This document shows positions 1 to 10,979 of a DNA stretch of 64,000 nt, in pieces. The DNA comes from Branchinecta lynchi (taxonomy: Eukaryota > Arthropoda > Branchiopoda > Anostraca > Branchinectidae). Position 1 is the first letter of the stretch. Each line of letters begins with the position of its first letter. The DNA is taken from NCBI GenBank assembly GCA_023053575.1, contig JAKZAP010000022.1, positions 10,644,518 through 10,708,517 on the forward strand, in the 5' to 3' direction. The notes under the pieces were generated by a model that was given only the letters and a program-made list of their open reading frames with translations, ran no database searches and had not been told where the DNA came from. Both the position numbers and the translations under genes were made by a program.

Positions 1-99
1 TCAAAATATCTCATTCCTTTCGGCAGTTACAGGGCGCACAGACGGACAACTTTTTCGATGTCATAGGTATCCCGCCACTTACGTTTTGGATCCCAAAAA
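1..99 (+). repeat. Family A right end, cut by the window edge
   Basis: It carries the family A right-end motif (ATGTCATAGGTATCC, CCACTTACGTTTT, GGATCCCAAAA). Confidence 0.8.
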
Positions 100-390
100 G
101 CAAAAGGTTTGTGTGCCGGGAGTAGGAATGGAACGCACGACCTCTTGACTGCTATCCTGATACTATGTCCAAAACACGGCCAAAGGCGAACTTTTACAGT
201 GCACAAGAGCATAATTACAGTGCATAAGGGGCAAGAGCCTGCCAGCTAGCTTTGGGAACACTAAGGAGGGGGTTCGAGATAACAAAGAAGGGGGGTCCCG
301 TCGACAATAAGTCCCTGTATCTTTATCTAAGCCCGCCAGGTCGGTTTGATGGCCGAAAGTTGCGTAGTCCAAGTTTGCTGTGCCTTTAAG

Positions 391-496
391 TTTGTCAGAG
401 TCTGAGGAACATTCAATGATAGTATTCTTTACTACTACATATCAATACATGCAACTTGTTCATACAACTACGCAGGTTACAAGTTTTTCATCGGGG
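391..496 (-). repeat. Half copy of the TAGCATG-rich MITE
   Basis: Reverse complement of the first ~110 bp of 7648-7949 (CCCGATGA end, AAAGAATACTATCAT, CCTCAGACT). Confidence 0.7.
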
Positions 497-499
497 CTA

Positions 500-1018
500 A
501 ATATCACGGACCGAGTCGCGATAACCAGATCCCTTTAAAATATGAAGGGCATGGTTGTCCCCATCCACACTACAAGATGTACGGGTGAACTATTGAGAAA
601 TAAAGCATAGGGAGAATGTTGTCAGGAAAAATTTATTTTAATTTACGCATTATACCCAGATTTCTAGATAATATTTTCCCAACCCATGCAACATGATTTT
701 TGAACGATAACATCTCATCAACAATTAGTCAGAAGCAATTTGTGTCAGTAAGGTTGGGGATTAGCCGATCGTCCAAATACAATAAAGTTTGACCTACTTG
801 CGTTTTAGTTGCGTACTAGTTTTAGATTATCTGCCCTAAACCAAATATCAAGCTTGTTGACTGTGTCAGTAATATATAACTTTAGGAGATCACTTATTTT
901 GGCTTCCATAAATTCAGTTGACGTATCCGTTTTGCTGTCACCTTGTGCTGAAGGAATGTTTACTTTAAAGCATCCGTGCTAGTCCATTCATATTTTCTCT
1001 CCACTCCCAAATAAAATA
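500..1018. other. Unassigned intron sequence
   Basis: AT-rich; no coding potential, splice-flanked exon or repeat that I can recognise. Confidence 0.5.
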
Positions 1019-2217
1019 GAACAAGACCAAAGGTTTCGATGGGATCCCAAAAATATAATATTTGATCCAGACAATTGCGAACGAACTACAATACTTGTCC
1101 AGAAAAAAAAGGTCAGAAATGAATTCAGCGTGTCACCTTATCCGTATAACGAACATCTAATCAACTTCAAGTAAAAGTTCAACTTTCAACTTAAAACAAA
1201 ACTTTTACTTTGAACAAACTTTCCGGTTTTAGCCGAATTCCGGGCGAACTACTTGCCCGGCGAGAAAATGGTTTTCACCATCGTGTTTAGCCCGTCTTCT
1301 TATCCCTAAATGGAACATCTAATCAATTTCAAATAAAACTTTTACTTTTAACAGACTTTCCGGTTTTCGCCGGATTCCGGGCTAACTACTTGTCCGGCGA
1401 ACAAATGTGTTTCACCATCATGTTCAGCATGTCTTCTTATCCCTAAATCTAAAATCTAATCAACTTCAAATACAAATTTTACTTTTAACAAACTTTCCAG
1501 TTTTGGCCGGATTCCGAGCGAACTACTTGTCCGATGACAAAATGGTTTTCACCATCGTGTTCAGCATGTCTTTTTACCCCATAATGGACTATCACATTAT
1601 ATGTTTAAAAATATTTCGTTTGCCCCTTAAATTAAACCCCTTCCATTTATTCCAACAATGTTTTCAACGGATACGTCAGCTACGATTCTTTATCAGCGAT
1701 ATTTCGGCCCTTCTTGGCAAGGGTACTCGTCAGGCTGTCAGTCCTCTTGTTCAACTTTGGGGAAGGAAACAAACCTGTAATAAATAACTGAAGAGCTTCT
1801 ACCGACTATAAATATCTTATTAAAGTAAATATCTTCAAATACCACTATAATGAAAAAATTAGTCCTGAGATTTAATTTTTGACACCGACGCTGTTTTTGC
1901 TGCACGATTGGGGCGATGACAAGAAGGGCCGAAATATCACTGATAAAGAATCGTAGCTGACGTATCCGTTGAAAACATTGTTGGAATAAATGTTTCAAAG
2001 TCAGCTTGGGCTCAAAGAATATTTATAAACCCCTTCCTCCACCCCTAAATGTAGGGCTACAGAGCCCATCTACGAACTTGACCTTAGTCTTGACCCAAAC
2101 AATCCTCACACCAAGTTTCATCAAAATATCTCATTCCCTTCGAGAGTTATAGTGCTTACAGACGGACAACTTTTGTGATGTCATAGGTATCCCTCCACTT
2201 ACGTTTTGGGATCCCAA
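1019..2217 (+). mobile_element. Family A element, full length with a nested insertion
   Basis: The left end is AACAAGACCAAAGGTTTCGA then GGGATCCC; the right end is CTTACGTTTT then GGGATCCC. Between them are ~137-bp units (spacer GAACATCTAATCAACTTC, unit core CCGGTTTT...CCGGATTCCGGGCGAA, then ACTTGTCCGGCGA). It is interrupted at 1644-1992 by an inverted-repeat element. No obvious target duplication flanks it. Confidence 0.75.
1644..1992. mobile_element. Inverted-repeat element nested in family A
   Basis: 74-bp terminal inverted repeats beginning CATTTATTCCAACAATG and ending near CGGCCCTTCTTG (1644-1717 and 1919-1992) flank about 200 bp of unrelated DNA. The family A sequence TAAACCCCTTCC occurs on both sides (near 1632 and 2026), which may be a duplication made on insertion. 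Confidence 0.7.
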
Positions 2218-2221
2218 AGAT

Positions 2222-2436
2222 GAGATTTTCGGGGTTTTTTTCTTGATCAACTAGTTACCCCTCCAAGATGATGTGCGAGGGATAAATACAATTTCGGATT
2301 TCGGTTGCACTTCCGGCAAACTTTCGCTGAGGACGGTTTGCCGGAAGTGCAATCGAAATATCCGAAATTGTATTTATCTCTCGCACATCATCTTGGAGGG
2401 GTAACTAGCTGATCAAGAAAAAACCCCGAAAATCTC
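2222..2436. mobile_element. Fold-back element (near-perfect ~100-bp arms)
   Basis: GAGATTTTCGGGG ... CTTCCGGCAAAC is followed after ~16 bp by its reverse complement down to CCCCGAAAATCTC. It starts 4 bp after the GGGATCCCAAA end of family A. One arm recurs at 44463-44560. Confidence 0.85.
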
Positions 2437-2439
2437 GTT

Positions 2440-4150
2440 TTACTATTTTATTTGAAATGAATTAGCTTGGCTTCAATCCTTATAGTCTCCACTCCCGTTG
2501 GGTGTTTAGTAACTTTTTCTCATTTTTCACAGAATGTCTATTCCAACTGGAATGGCAATCTGTCTTCTTTTTCTTTATCATGAATGTGGAGAGGCGAAAT
2601 ATCTGGAATATTTAAATTTCCCGACCCCATAGTTTTTCCCAAAACCTAATTACATTGCATGTAACTCGCAACTCCTGGTGGCAGCTTTTTTCCTTCCATC
2701 TCTCGTCAGCTTTTTCGTTTCTCTCTTTTTACTTGGATGGGAGAGATGCACACCAAGCCAAGGATAGGCACCAGCTGGTGCGAATCAGACGTCGGTGTGG
2801 GGGGGGGGGGGGGGTAGAAGGGGAATTTTGTATGAGTCGACCTCACATAACTTGTTTTAATGCTTCCATTGACATTCTCCAAGCCGTTCTTTTACACTCT
2901 GTGTTATGATTAAGATGTGGTAGCTTTCGGCTTTTTACTGTGGGGTCGCCCCTTACGACAGGTGAAAGCGTTACCCCTTGTTCCCATTGTCTTATCAATA
3001 AAATTCTCCCTCTATATCGAAACAATGACTAAGGAAAGACAGGCATTGTTTTAATGCATGTTTCCTCCTAGTCAGGTTGGGCTCAAAGATTTGGTTTATT
3101 TAATTTACTGATTTTTTAAAAACATAAGCACAAATCGTGGCATAACGCCAAATAGAGCACTTACTTAGCAACAGGCGATTATACAAAAGCAAAAATATTA
3201 TCTCTCTCACACCTTGGTGGGGAGAGGGGGGGGGGGGAGAATTCGAGGGAGATACCGGAGATTTTCCGGAAGTGCTCCAGCTTGAATGCAACTTGATGAG
3301 TGGTGGGAGCAAATGCCCTAGAGGTCTTTTGCTTGCTTTGCTTGTCGACTGAGAAGTGACCCCAGTTGACCTTCAGTTCAATAAATAGCTGTATTAATGA
3401 TAACAAGCTGCACCAACATTCCAGAGCATGACATTTGCCAATATCTCTGATTTTTTTCAGAAACATACACACAGCTGACAGGAATGGAAAACAAATAGGA
3501 TCCAACATCTGTTCGATAATACTATGACAGGTTCTGGACCCAGGTCAACAGTGACTCACACGCTTCACTTATTTATTGTAAACGTCCGAAAGATGGACGG
3601 AAAAACGTATGGAACACCCAGTAAATCCGCTCGATTTACGGAACCAAAACTGACCGAATTATCGGCGAATCTTGATTCGGGATCTGAGCGCTCCTGGTAG
3701 GTAAATTAAGACTGGAAACGCTACTCTGTACTTTAGCTTGAAAGAAGGGTCCCCCTCGTGAAAATTTCCCAAAACTTGAAACAAGAACCGATCTTCAAGT
3801 TCGCACTATTTTTTTTATTTTTTTTCTAAATTTCTATATTTGTAATGTATCACCCTCGTTCATGTCGTAACCGTAAGTTAGTTCAGTTCGGAGAGCAAGA
3901 TATTATTCGGTCACTCGAGAGGACGTCGACGTCTCTACTAAAACATCTATTGATTTTTATAGGCCCAGTTAGGAATCAGTCCAAACTGTCGTGCTTTATG
4001 TTGATTTTTATTTGTGTAGTTTTTCCTTTTTTTCCTTTTACTCCATTGTCGTATTTTGCAATTGGTGGGTCATAAATCAAATGTATAATATATATATATA
4101 TAAAATAATGGTGATAGCATACAGTGATGGCTAAACTGTCGTGCTTTATG
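2440..4150. other. Unassigned intron sequence
   Basis: Contains G-runs near 2800 and 3225 and AT-rich DNA. Frames over 60 codons show no domain, and no exon with good splice sites was found. TAGTCAGGTTGGGCTCAAAG at 3069 echoes 1998-2016. Confidence 0.5.
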
Positions 4151-4154
4151 TTGA

Positions 4155-5125
4155 TTTTTGGGATGCCAAAACGTAAGTGGAGGGATACCTATGACATCGC
4201 AAAATGTCCGTCTGTCTGTAAGCACGATAACTCTGGAAGGGAATGAGATAATTCGATGAAACTTGGTGTGAGGATTCACTGGGTCAAGAGTAAGGTCAAG
4301 TTCGTAGATGGGCTCTGTAGCCCTACATTTGAAGGTGGGGGAGGGGGTTCAAATAGAGGGACCAACAAAATATTTGTAAACAGCTAATGTGTCGATTATG
4401 GGGTAATAAGACATTTTGAGCACGACAATGAAAACAATTTTCTCGCCGGACAAGTAGTTCGTCCGGAATACGGTAAAAACCGGAAAGTTGGTTAAAAGTA
4501 CAAGTTTTATCTAAAGTTGATTAAATGTTCGGATCAGGGGGAAGAAGACATGCTGAACACAATGGGGAAACCATTTTCTCGCCGAACACGTAATTCGTCC
4601 GGAATCCGGCGAAAGCCGGAAAGTTGGTTAAAAGTAAAAGTTTCAATTGAAGTCGATTAAATGTTCGATTTAGGTGTACAAGGACATGTTGAACACGATG
4701 GTGTAAACCATTTTCTCGCCGAACAAGTAGTCCGCCCGGAATCCGGCCAAAACTGGAAAATTTGTTAAAAGCAAAAGTTTGATTAGATGCCGGATTAAGG
4801 GGTAAGAAGAGAGGCTGAGTCTGTATGTGACAATCATTTTTACCCGGACATCATAATTAGTCCGGAATCCAAGTCAAGGTTTTATTTAAAGTTGATTAGA
4901 TGTTCTTTATAGGGATAAGGAGATACGCTGGATCCGTCCCTGAATTTTCTTTTTTTGCTGGACGAGTAGTCAAAATCGTCAAAATAGATGGCTTGCAGAG
5001 GTATATCTGAACTTGGTTTTCTCTGATGATTAGCCTGGCTAAGACTGGATCTGGCGAAGACAAGACCCAATTGTCTGGATCAAATATTAGATTTTTGGGA
5101 TCCCATCGACACCTTTGGTCTTGTT
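4155..5125 (-). mobile_element. Family A element, both ends present
   Basis: It runs in reverse from a GGGATGCC-mutated right end to the left end (CCTTTGGTCTTGTT), with about four core units between. Confidence 0.75.
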
Positions 5126-5136
5126 ATTTGTGTACC

Positions 5137-7432
5137 TTTTGGGAACCCAAAACGTAAGTGAGGGATACCGACATCTCTCTGTAAGCACGATAACTCTCGA
5201 ACGGAACCGATCTGATGAAACTTGGTGTGGGGATTCTTTGGGTCAAGGGAGAGGTCGAGTTCGTCAATGGGCTTTGTAGCTCAACGTTTAGGGGTGGGGG
5301 GAGGGGTTTCAAATTAAAGGGCGAACAATTTTTTTTTAACAGCTAATGAGATAGACGATTTAGGTAAGGAGACATGCTGAACACGAATATGAAAACTATT
5401 TTCTCGCCGGACAAGTAGTTTCCCTGGAATCTGGCCAAAACCGGAAAGTTTGTTAAAAGTAAAAGTTTTATATAAAGTTGATTATATGTTTGAGTAAGGG
5501 GTATGAAGACATGCTGAACATTTATATGATAATCATTTTCTCGTTGGACAAGTAGTTCGCCGGGGATCCGTCCGAAACCAGAAAATTGGTTAAAAGTAAA
5601 AGTTTTATCTGAAGTTGATTAGATGTTCGATAGAGGGGTAAAAAGACATGCTGAATCCACTTTTGATAATCATTTTCTACCCGAACATATAGTTCGCAGA
5701 GAATCCGGCTGAAACCGGATAATTTGTTAAAAGTTAAATTTTTTATCTGAAGTTGATTCGATGTTCGCTGAATTCGTTTGTAGTGAAGTGGAGTGTTCCT
5801 GGGAAAATCCACTATTGCGAGCGCTGTGGCAGCTTTCAGCTTTCGGTTTTCACCGTATTTTGTGGAGCTTGTAACTCGTGAACGAGTGCAAGTATCTAGT
5901 TCAAACTTGGTACACATGTGGGTACTGGGGTCTAGTTGTGTCTTTTGGTGTCCCACCCCCTACACCCACCCGGTTCAGGGGCAAATAGCCCAGATTGTTC
6001 AGTTCATCACTTGACCAGAGTTGGACATAAGACGATGAAATCCCGTGTACTTGTGGATCCTAGTGCTAGGAAACTACTTTTAAAGTTTCACCTCCCCCAC
6101 CCATCCCGTTCCTGGGCAACTGGGCCCAAATTGCCCAGGAGTAAAGTTCGTTGCCCGTGACAGGAATCAGCACGTATCAAGTTGAAACTTGGTCGGTTTG
6201 TCAACATTGGGGTCTCTTTTTCCTTATTGCGGGTCCCAAACCCCACCCCCACTTGGTTCAGGGGCGATTGGGCCCAGATTGACCATTTTTAATGTTTTTA
6301 ACTTGATAATATCTGGAGATAAAGCGATGAAATTCCTTTGTGCTTTGGATCATAGGGTTGGGGATTTACATGTAGAGTTGAAGCACCCCCCAGCCTCCCC
6401 GTTCATGGGCAAGTGGGCCCAATTTGCCCATGAGTTAAGTTCCTCTATGACATGTCTTGTGGATATGTATGTATAGATGCAGGAGTGTACCAGCAACCAA
6501 CAAAGACCATGTCGCGTATTTCAAAGCTCATGGGCTTTTGACCCGGGACTGGAATCAAAGTCTAAGCTGGTATACTTGAGGAAATAGAGGTGTAAATACG
6601 TATTTTTATGGGTCCAGACCCCCCCCCCCCTCCCGTTTATGGGCAGCTGGACACCAATTTCCCATGAGTTAAGTTCGTCTATGACAGGTCTCAAGTCCAA
6701 CTCTTGTATATTTTGGGAGATATATCTATTATTTTGGTGCAACAGCACCAAATAAGACGACGCGTCCTGCATTAATCTTTAATGAACAGTTGGAATCTAG
6801 ACTGTTTTGTCATATGATCGATGATATGCCGTTCTTAATGAATAGTGACAAAGGGGGTATTAGGCTGTTACGATTGGTTTACTGCACTTGTTATTGCCTT
6901 GCTAATGGAAAGAGGTCTAAAGGGTCGGACTGGTTCAAGCTGTTTGTGCAAGATCTTCAACATTTCTTTGGATTTAAATTTGCGGTTTGTTTTCATTTGA
7001 AGTGGGATGATTACAAATCAGGATATTTCAATACTTGTTTGGATTGGGGATGTGAAATATCTTATTTCTAAAACTGTTTGCATATAAAGTGCGATAAACA
7101 TTTTACTTTCACACTCCACGTCTGAGCGCTTGCGCACTTGTTGAGCTTTGGTTTTTGCCAGACAACTAGTTCGCCCGGAATCCGGTCGAAACTGGAAATT
7201 TGACAGAAGTAAGGCAAGAAGATTTGATCAGTTTCGTCAAAGTAGATCTGACATATAGCCTAGGGGTAAAGATACACATTGTGAACCCATATCTTAACTT
7301 GGTTTTCTTAGATGATTAGCCATTGCCCTTCTTCTGTTTCTAAATATTAACAGTACAAATGTTAAAGAATTCTAGTGGAGACCGGATATCCACAAGACCA
7401 AATTGTCTGCATCTTGTTCCTCTGGTCTTGTT
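5137..7432 (-). mobile_element. Family A element split by a ~1.36-kb insertion
   Basis: The right end and four core units lie at 5137-5781. The sequence resumes at 7140 with the left subterminal part and left end (TCTGGTCTTGTT). Other copies show these parts adjacent, so 5782-7139 is an insertion. Only 11 bp separate this copy from the one before. Confidence 0.7.
5870..6720 (+). repeat. Family C: diverged ~190-bp tandem units
   Basis: Four units each contain a motif like CCCGTTCATGGGCAACTGGG CCCAAATTGCCCATGAGT (near 5970, 6108, 6245, 6400 and 6640), with GATGAAATCC/TTGAAACTTGG boxes. It lies within the DNA interrupting family A. Short open frames here are by-products. Confidence 0.65.
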
Positions 7433-7647
7433 CCTTTTTTCTTTTACTCCATTTTCCCCTTGTGCATTTGATGAGTCATAAATTAAATCTCTATATAAAT
7501 ATATATATACCAATGGTGATAGCATAATATAATAGCATTTTGCGGTGATGATTTTGGAGGTAACCTATCGCGGGGCTTACCTAAACCACAGCTGTTACGC
7601 AGTTACCGTTATTTATTTATTTGAATTATTTCTTGAGGTGCTGACAT

Positions 7648-7949
7648 CCCGATGACAAATTTGTAGCCTGCGTAGTAGTATGGTAGTAGTACGACAACGC
7701 TGCTTGTAATACCATGCAGTAGCAAAGAATACTATCATTTAATGTGCCTCAGACTGGTCCAATCTTATGTAGTATTATCCAGTAGCATCCTGTCTTGCCA
7801 CAGTAGCATCCAGTCTTGCTAATAGTAGCATATAGTAGTATGCAGTAACACGGTAGCCCTGAAGTAGAAGCATGTAGTAGCATCGTTAGTACTGCTAACT
7901 TTTTCGTATTACTTCATAGCACTATTTTGAGATAAATTTTTCGCCGGGA
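7648..7949 (+). mobile_element. TAGCATG-rich MITE, full copy
   Basis: Ends CCCGATGACAAA and TTTTTCGCCGGG are inverted repeats. The interior has repeated GTAGTATG/GTAGCATCC motifs. The same layout is at 22309-22602, and half of it at 391-496. Confidence 0.7.
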
Positions 7950-8439
7950 TGTAACCGAGTGAGCAATAGACACGTACTGCAATTCTAAGACACTGCTCAA
8001 ATAGGTGTAGTCCGAAGAAACGCAATTACATAATATTTAATCATAATTACATAAATTGCGGAATATTACCGACCCTGTAACAATGATCAATAACAGCAAA
8101 TGAGAAATGAGGTCTCATAGGGAAATGCGCATACGGGGAAGCGGTTCTTCAGGTAAAAAGTGCACCAGCCCAAGCAGCTACTTTTATTACTACTTTCTTC
8201 TTTTCCTCAGGGCGCGCTGCAACAAGCTGCATAAGGAGAAACGACCTTGGTTCTTTTTCGTTTTACGCAGAGCCAATCAGATCACTTGGTTGGGTTCTGA
8301 CAGCGCGCCCAGGAATGAGGAGCTTCGCCAGTGTTGCCACGGGGACCATATACATTGTTCGAAGTCGAAGTAACAGCTTTTCTTCCAAAGAACACGTTTT
8401 GTTCTGTTACGACCTGGTTACGACTACTTATTGAACGTG

Positions 8440-8850
8440 TCCGAAAGCTTTTTGGTGCTGTAAATGCAGCATTTTCTTTTTTTTTTAGTCCGAAAGCTGT
8501 TACCTTTTTTTTCTTCTCTAGCACTTCTAGAATACCAAAATTTAAGTCAGGAAGAAGAAGAAGAAAAAAGAATTAGCTGTACAAAGCTGACAAAAGGATC
8601 AGCTACTGATATCCAACCTTCTTATCTTTCTTTTCTTCGTTGGCCATGATCGCCAGTTGTCTTAGAATTTGGAATGTTTGCAGAATTGTCTTTTCGAATT
8701 TGTTATGTTTGCCCCCGAAATCTCTGAGAGAATCGCCGTACTCCCCAGTTTCTTCTTGAAAATTCAGCATAAAATTTAGCATTCTTGCTGCATTAATTGA
8801 GCGAAAATTTAAGTCCGAAAGCGAAATGCTGCATAAAATGTTGAATTACT
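8440..8850 (-). repeat. Family E repeat
   Basis: Reverse complement of 59310-59705: shared blocks include AAATTCAGCATAAAATTT, CTCCCCAGTTTCTTCTTG and GCACTTCTAGAATACC. No coding. Confidence 0.65.
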
Positions 8851-8924
8851 TCAGCATTTTCGTTCGTTTCGGAGTTTTCGGACAAGTTCATTGTTAGCTC
8901 GAGGAACAGTGCTATCCACACAAT

Positions 8925-9118
8925 TTAGTAGTTTACACAACAATAGTTAGTTAAATGTAGTGTTAGAAGTGGTATTTATTTTTCATCAGGAAATAGATGT
9001 GAATTTTGTTTTTCGCCTGTTATTTAACAAGTCCCCCGAGACTTTCCCTGCAGATGATGCAGATTATTTGGTATGTATCTGTTTGTAATAAACGTAATTT
9101 AGTCTAATCTAAATCTAA
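8925..9118 (+). mobile_element. 5'-truncated 3' end of the same LINE
   Basis: The 60-bp block from AGATGTGAATTTTG through CTTTCCCTGCAG is nearly identical to 28323-28382 and is followed by a decayed TAATC-type tail. This is the usual outcome of incomplete reverse transcription. It lies in paxillin intron 5. Confidence 0.8.
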
Positions 9119-9545
9119 AACAGATAGTCAGATGGTACTTGTGTGTGTCTACGTCCCTAACTGCATTCATTAATTCTTAAACCCGGAGCTCGACCCGGAG
9201 ATCCAAATTTCATGTGTTATATTTGGAACTCGCTAACACCTCAATCTTTGCACTTTCCACGATTCACTAGTTCCCATGCGCATTATGCTCCCGACGAATG
9301 TTTGCCTATCATGCTCTTGATTCGGGAAAACGGCTTTCTGACTTTTGCCAAGAAGTCAATGGGTCTGGGAAAAGGATTAAACAGCCGAAGCTGAGGATAA
9401 TTTGTTAAAAGCAGACCTAAGTCTTACAGTTGTCAGAGAGTTTTGAATATTGGAACATGTACAGTAAATGGTGCGAGGTGTGCTTTAAGGGTTTGGCTAA
9501 GAGCCTCGGAATCCCCAGACTTTACTAGAAAAAAAGCTGACTTAC

Positions 9546-9639
9546 TTTGACATCCGAAAGCGATGCCATCAAGTCATCCAGTTCCTGAGTCGCTGTGGAG
9601 GCAGCGGTACTGGTCCGCTGGAGACTGTCAAGGATATCA
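9546..9639 (-). CDS. PXN: Paxillin exon 5 (LD4 motif)
   Basis: The 94-nt exon has acceptor TTTTGTTGCAG and donor GTAAGT. It encodes DILDSLQRTSTAAS and then TATQELDDLMASLSDVK. This is almost identical to vertebrate LD4 (ATRELDELMASLSDFK), which binds FAK and the GIT-PIX-PAK complex. LD4 is the most conserved LD helix, so this is the strongest evidence for the gene. The exon ends in phase 0. The next exons (LD5, LIM1-4) were looked for in 1-9540 on this strand and not found. Confidence 0.95.
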
Positions 9640-9757
9640 CTGCAACAAAAAGTGTCGAATTCAATCAATGTTTTATTCTGCATCTTCTCTCCATGAAAAT
9701 TCAGAGTTGAATCACTAAAATTCTTTGAACTTTTTCCGAAAGAATTTGAACCACCAT

Positions 9758-10042
9758 GAGCGTGTTCCACCCTTGTAACTATAGTAACTATTTTCGTTCC
9801 AACCACATGAAAAGTTACTACGCTGGCCGTTTCAACCTTCTCGAAATAGTAGCTAATAGTAACTATTTGCTCACCATGCTGGGGAGCGTGGTAACTACGC
9901 ATATCTGTAACGTAATTGGCCGGATTCGCCCTTGGCATGAGATTCTGCTGGAAAATGGAAAAATCATTCCAGCCGTGATGCAAAAAGCCAGAATTCGTGA
10001 CGTCATGTGTAGTAACTACGGTAAGTAGGGTGGAACACGCTC
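9758..10042. mobile_element. MITE with GAGCGTGTTCCACCC ends
   Basis: 285 bp with perfect 16-bp terminal inverted repeats (GAGCGTGTTCCACCCT). It sits in intron 4, 118 bp upstream of the LD4 exon. The interior has repeated GTAGTAACTA motifs. A reversed, decayed copy is at 14617-14910. Confidence 0.8.
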
Positions 10043-10374
10043 TATCTTGTCGCGAGTTGCTGTGCTTCGTTTTGTTCTCTTCATCGTTTCCTACATTGGA
10101 GATTATTGTCGAGTCTGACGAAGGAGGGATACAAGAAATGATTTTTCTTTTCTTTTTTAAGAGAAGCGATTTTTCTTCTTTAAAGAAGTGAGTTTCTTTC
10201 TGAGTTCCTGTTTAGAGCCTCTGGCCGGCAGTTAGAAGATAAGATAATTGCATTTTCTTTTACAGATAAAATCAGTCAATCAACAACAAAAAAGAGTCGG
10301 GCCGGAATATCGATTCCCAAGGAAAGCGACACAAGAAAACCGATTTTGCATGTCTGTTTGCTCCTCCAAACCCA

Positions 10375-10575
10375 GGGTTGGTCACCAAGAACCAGGGTGT
10401 ACGAGTTACTTCAGTATACTTTTGGTTACTCAGGGTTACTTTGGGTTATTTTTGGTTACATTGGGTTACTTTGGGTTACATTGCATTGGGTTACATTAGG
10501 TTACATTGGGTTACTTTTAGATGCTTTTGGTTTCCTTTCCAGGGTGTACGAGGTTACTTTTGGTGACCAGCTCCG
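10375..10575 (+). repeat. TTGGGTTAC minisatellite with inverted ends
   Basis: About ten copies of a 9-11-bp TTGGGTTACat unit (10423-10530) lie between TTGGTCACCAA and TTGGTGACCAG. CAGGGTGTACGAG occurs on both sides of the array. Open frames across it merely reflect the repeat. Confidence 0.65.
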
Positions 10576-10791
10576 AACACCCGATAAAGATTTACACAGA
10601 ACTACAGATTTTACGGCTTTCGTTATGAAAATAAACAAAAAGATATTGATCAAGCTTGTTTTCTCAACCCTCTTTAGATACTAACCGACTTCGGACAAAA
10701 GCTTTACTTCTCAATTTTTTTTTGTTTTTGTCCGATTCCGGGTAAGCTACTTGTCGAAGCGGAGAAAAAACAGAAAAAGGAGGTTCACCAC

Positions 10792-10969
10792 CAAGGCCGT
10801 ATCCAGGGGGGGGGGGGTAGGGAGTTGACCCCCCCCCCCCGAAACATAAAAAATACTAATTTTTATAGCTTTTCCCTCTGATTTATGTCTTTTTATACTT
10901 TTGTGTCCGACCAGCAGGCAACCCCCCCCCCCCCCCGCACCCCGAAATAAATTCCTGGATACGGGCCTG
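10792..10969. mobile_element. G-rich hAT MITE, copy 1
   Basis: Ends CAAGGCCGTATCCAGG / CCTGGATACGGGCCTG with G and C runs inside. Flanks TTCACCAC and CTCACCAC match at 7 of 8 positions, an 8-bp hAT-type duplication. Confidence 0.85.
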
Positions 10970-10979
10970 CTCACCACAC

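Noticed and set aside
3179..3508. Cysteine-containing minus-strand frame as a paxillin LIM exon
   Set aside because: Its Cys/His spacing does not fit a LIM domain and it lacks suitable splice sites.
8330..8345. CAGTGTTGCCACGG as a third hAT end
   Set aside because: No matching inverted end or 8-bp duplication was found nearby.
10248..10684. Overlapping frames rich in GY/LGYI repeats
   Set aside because: They are translations of the TTGGGTTAC minisatellite in different frames.
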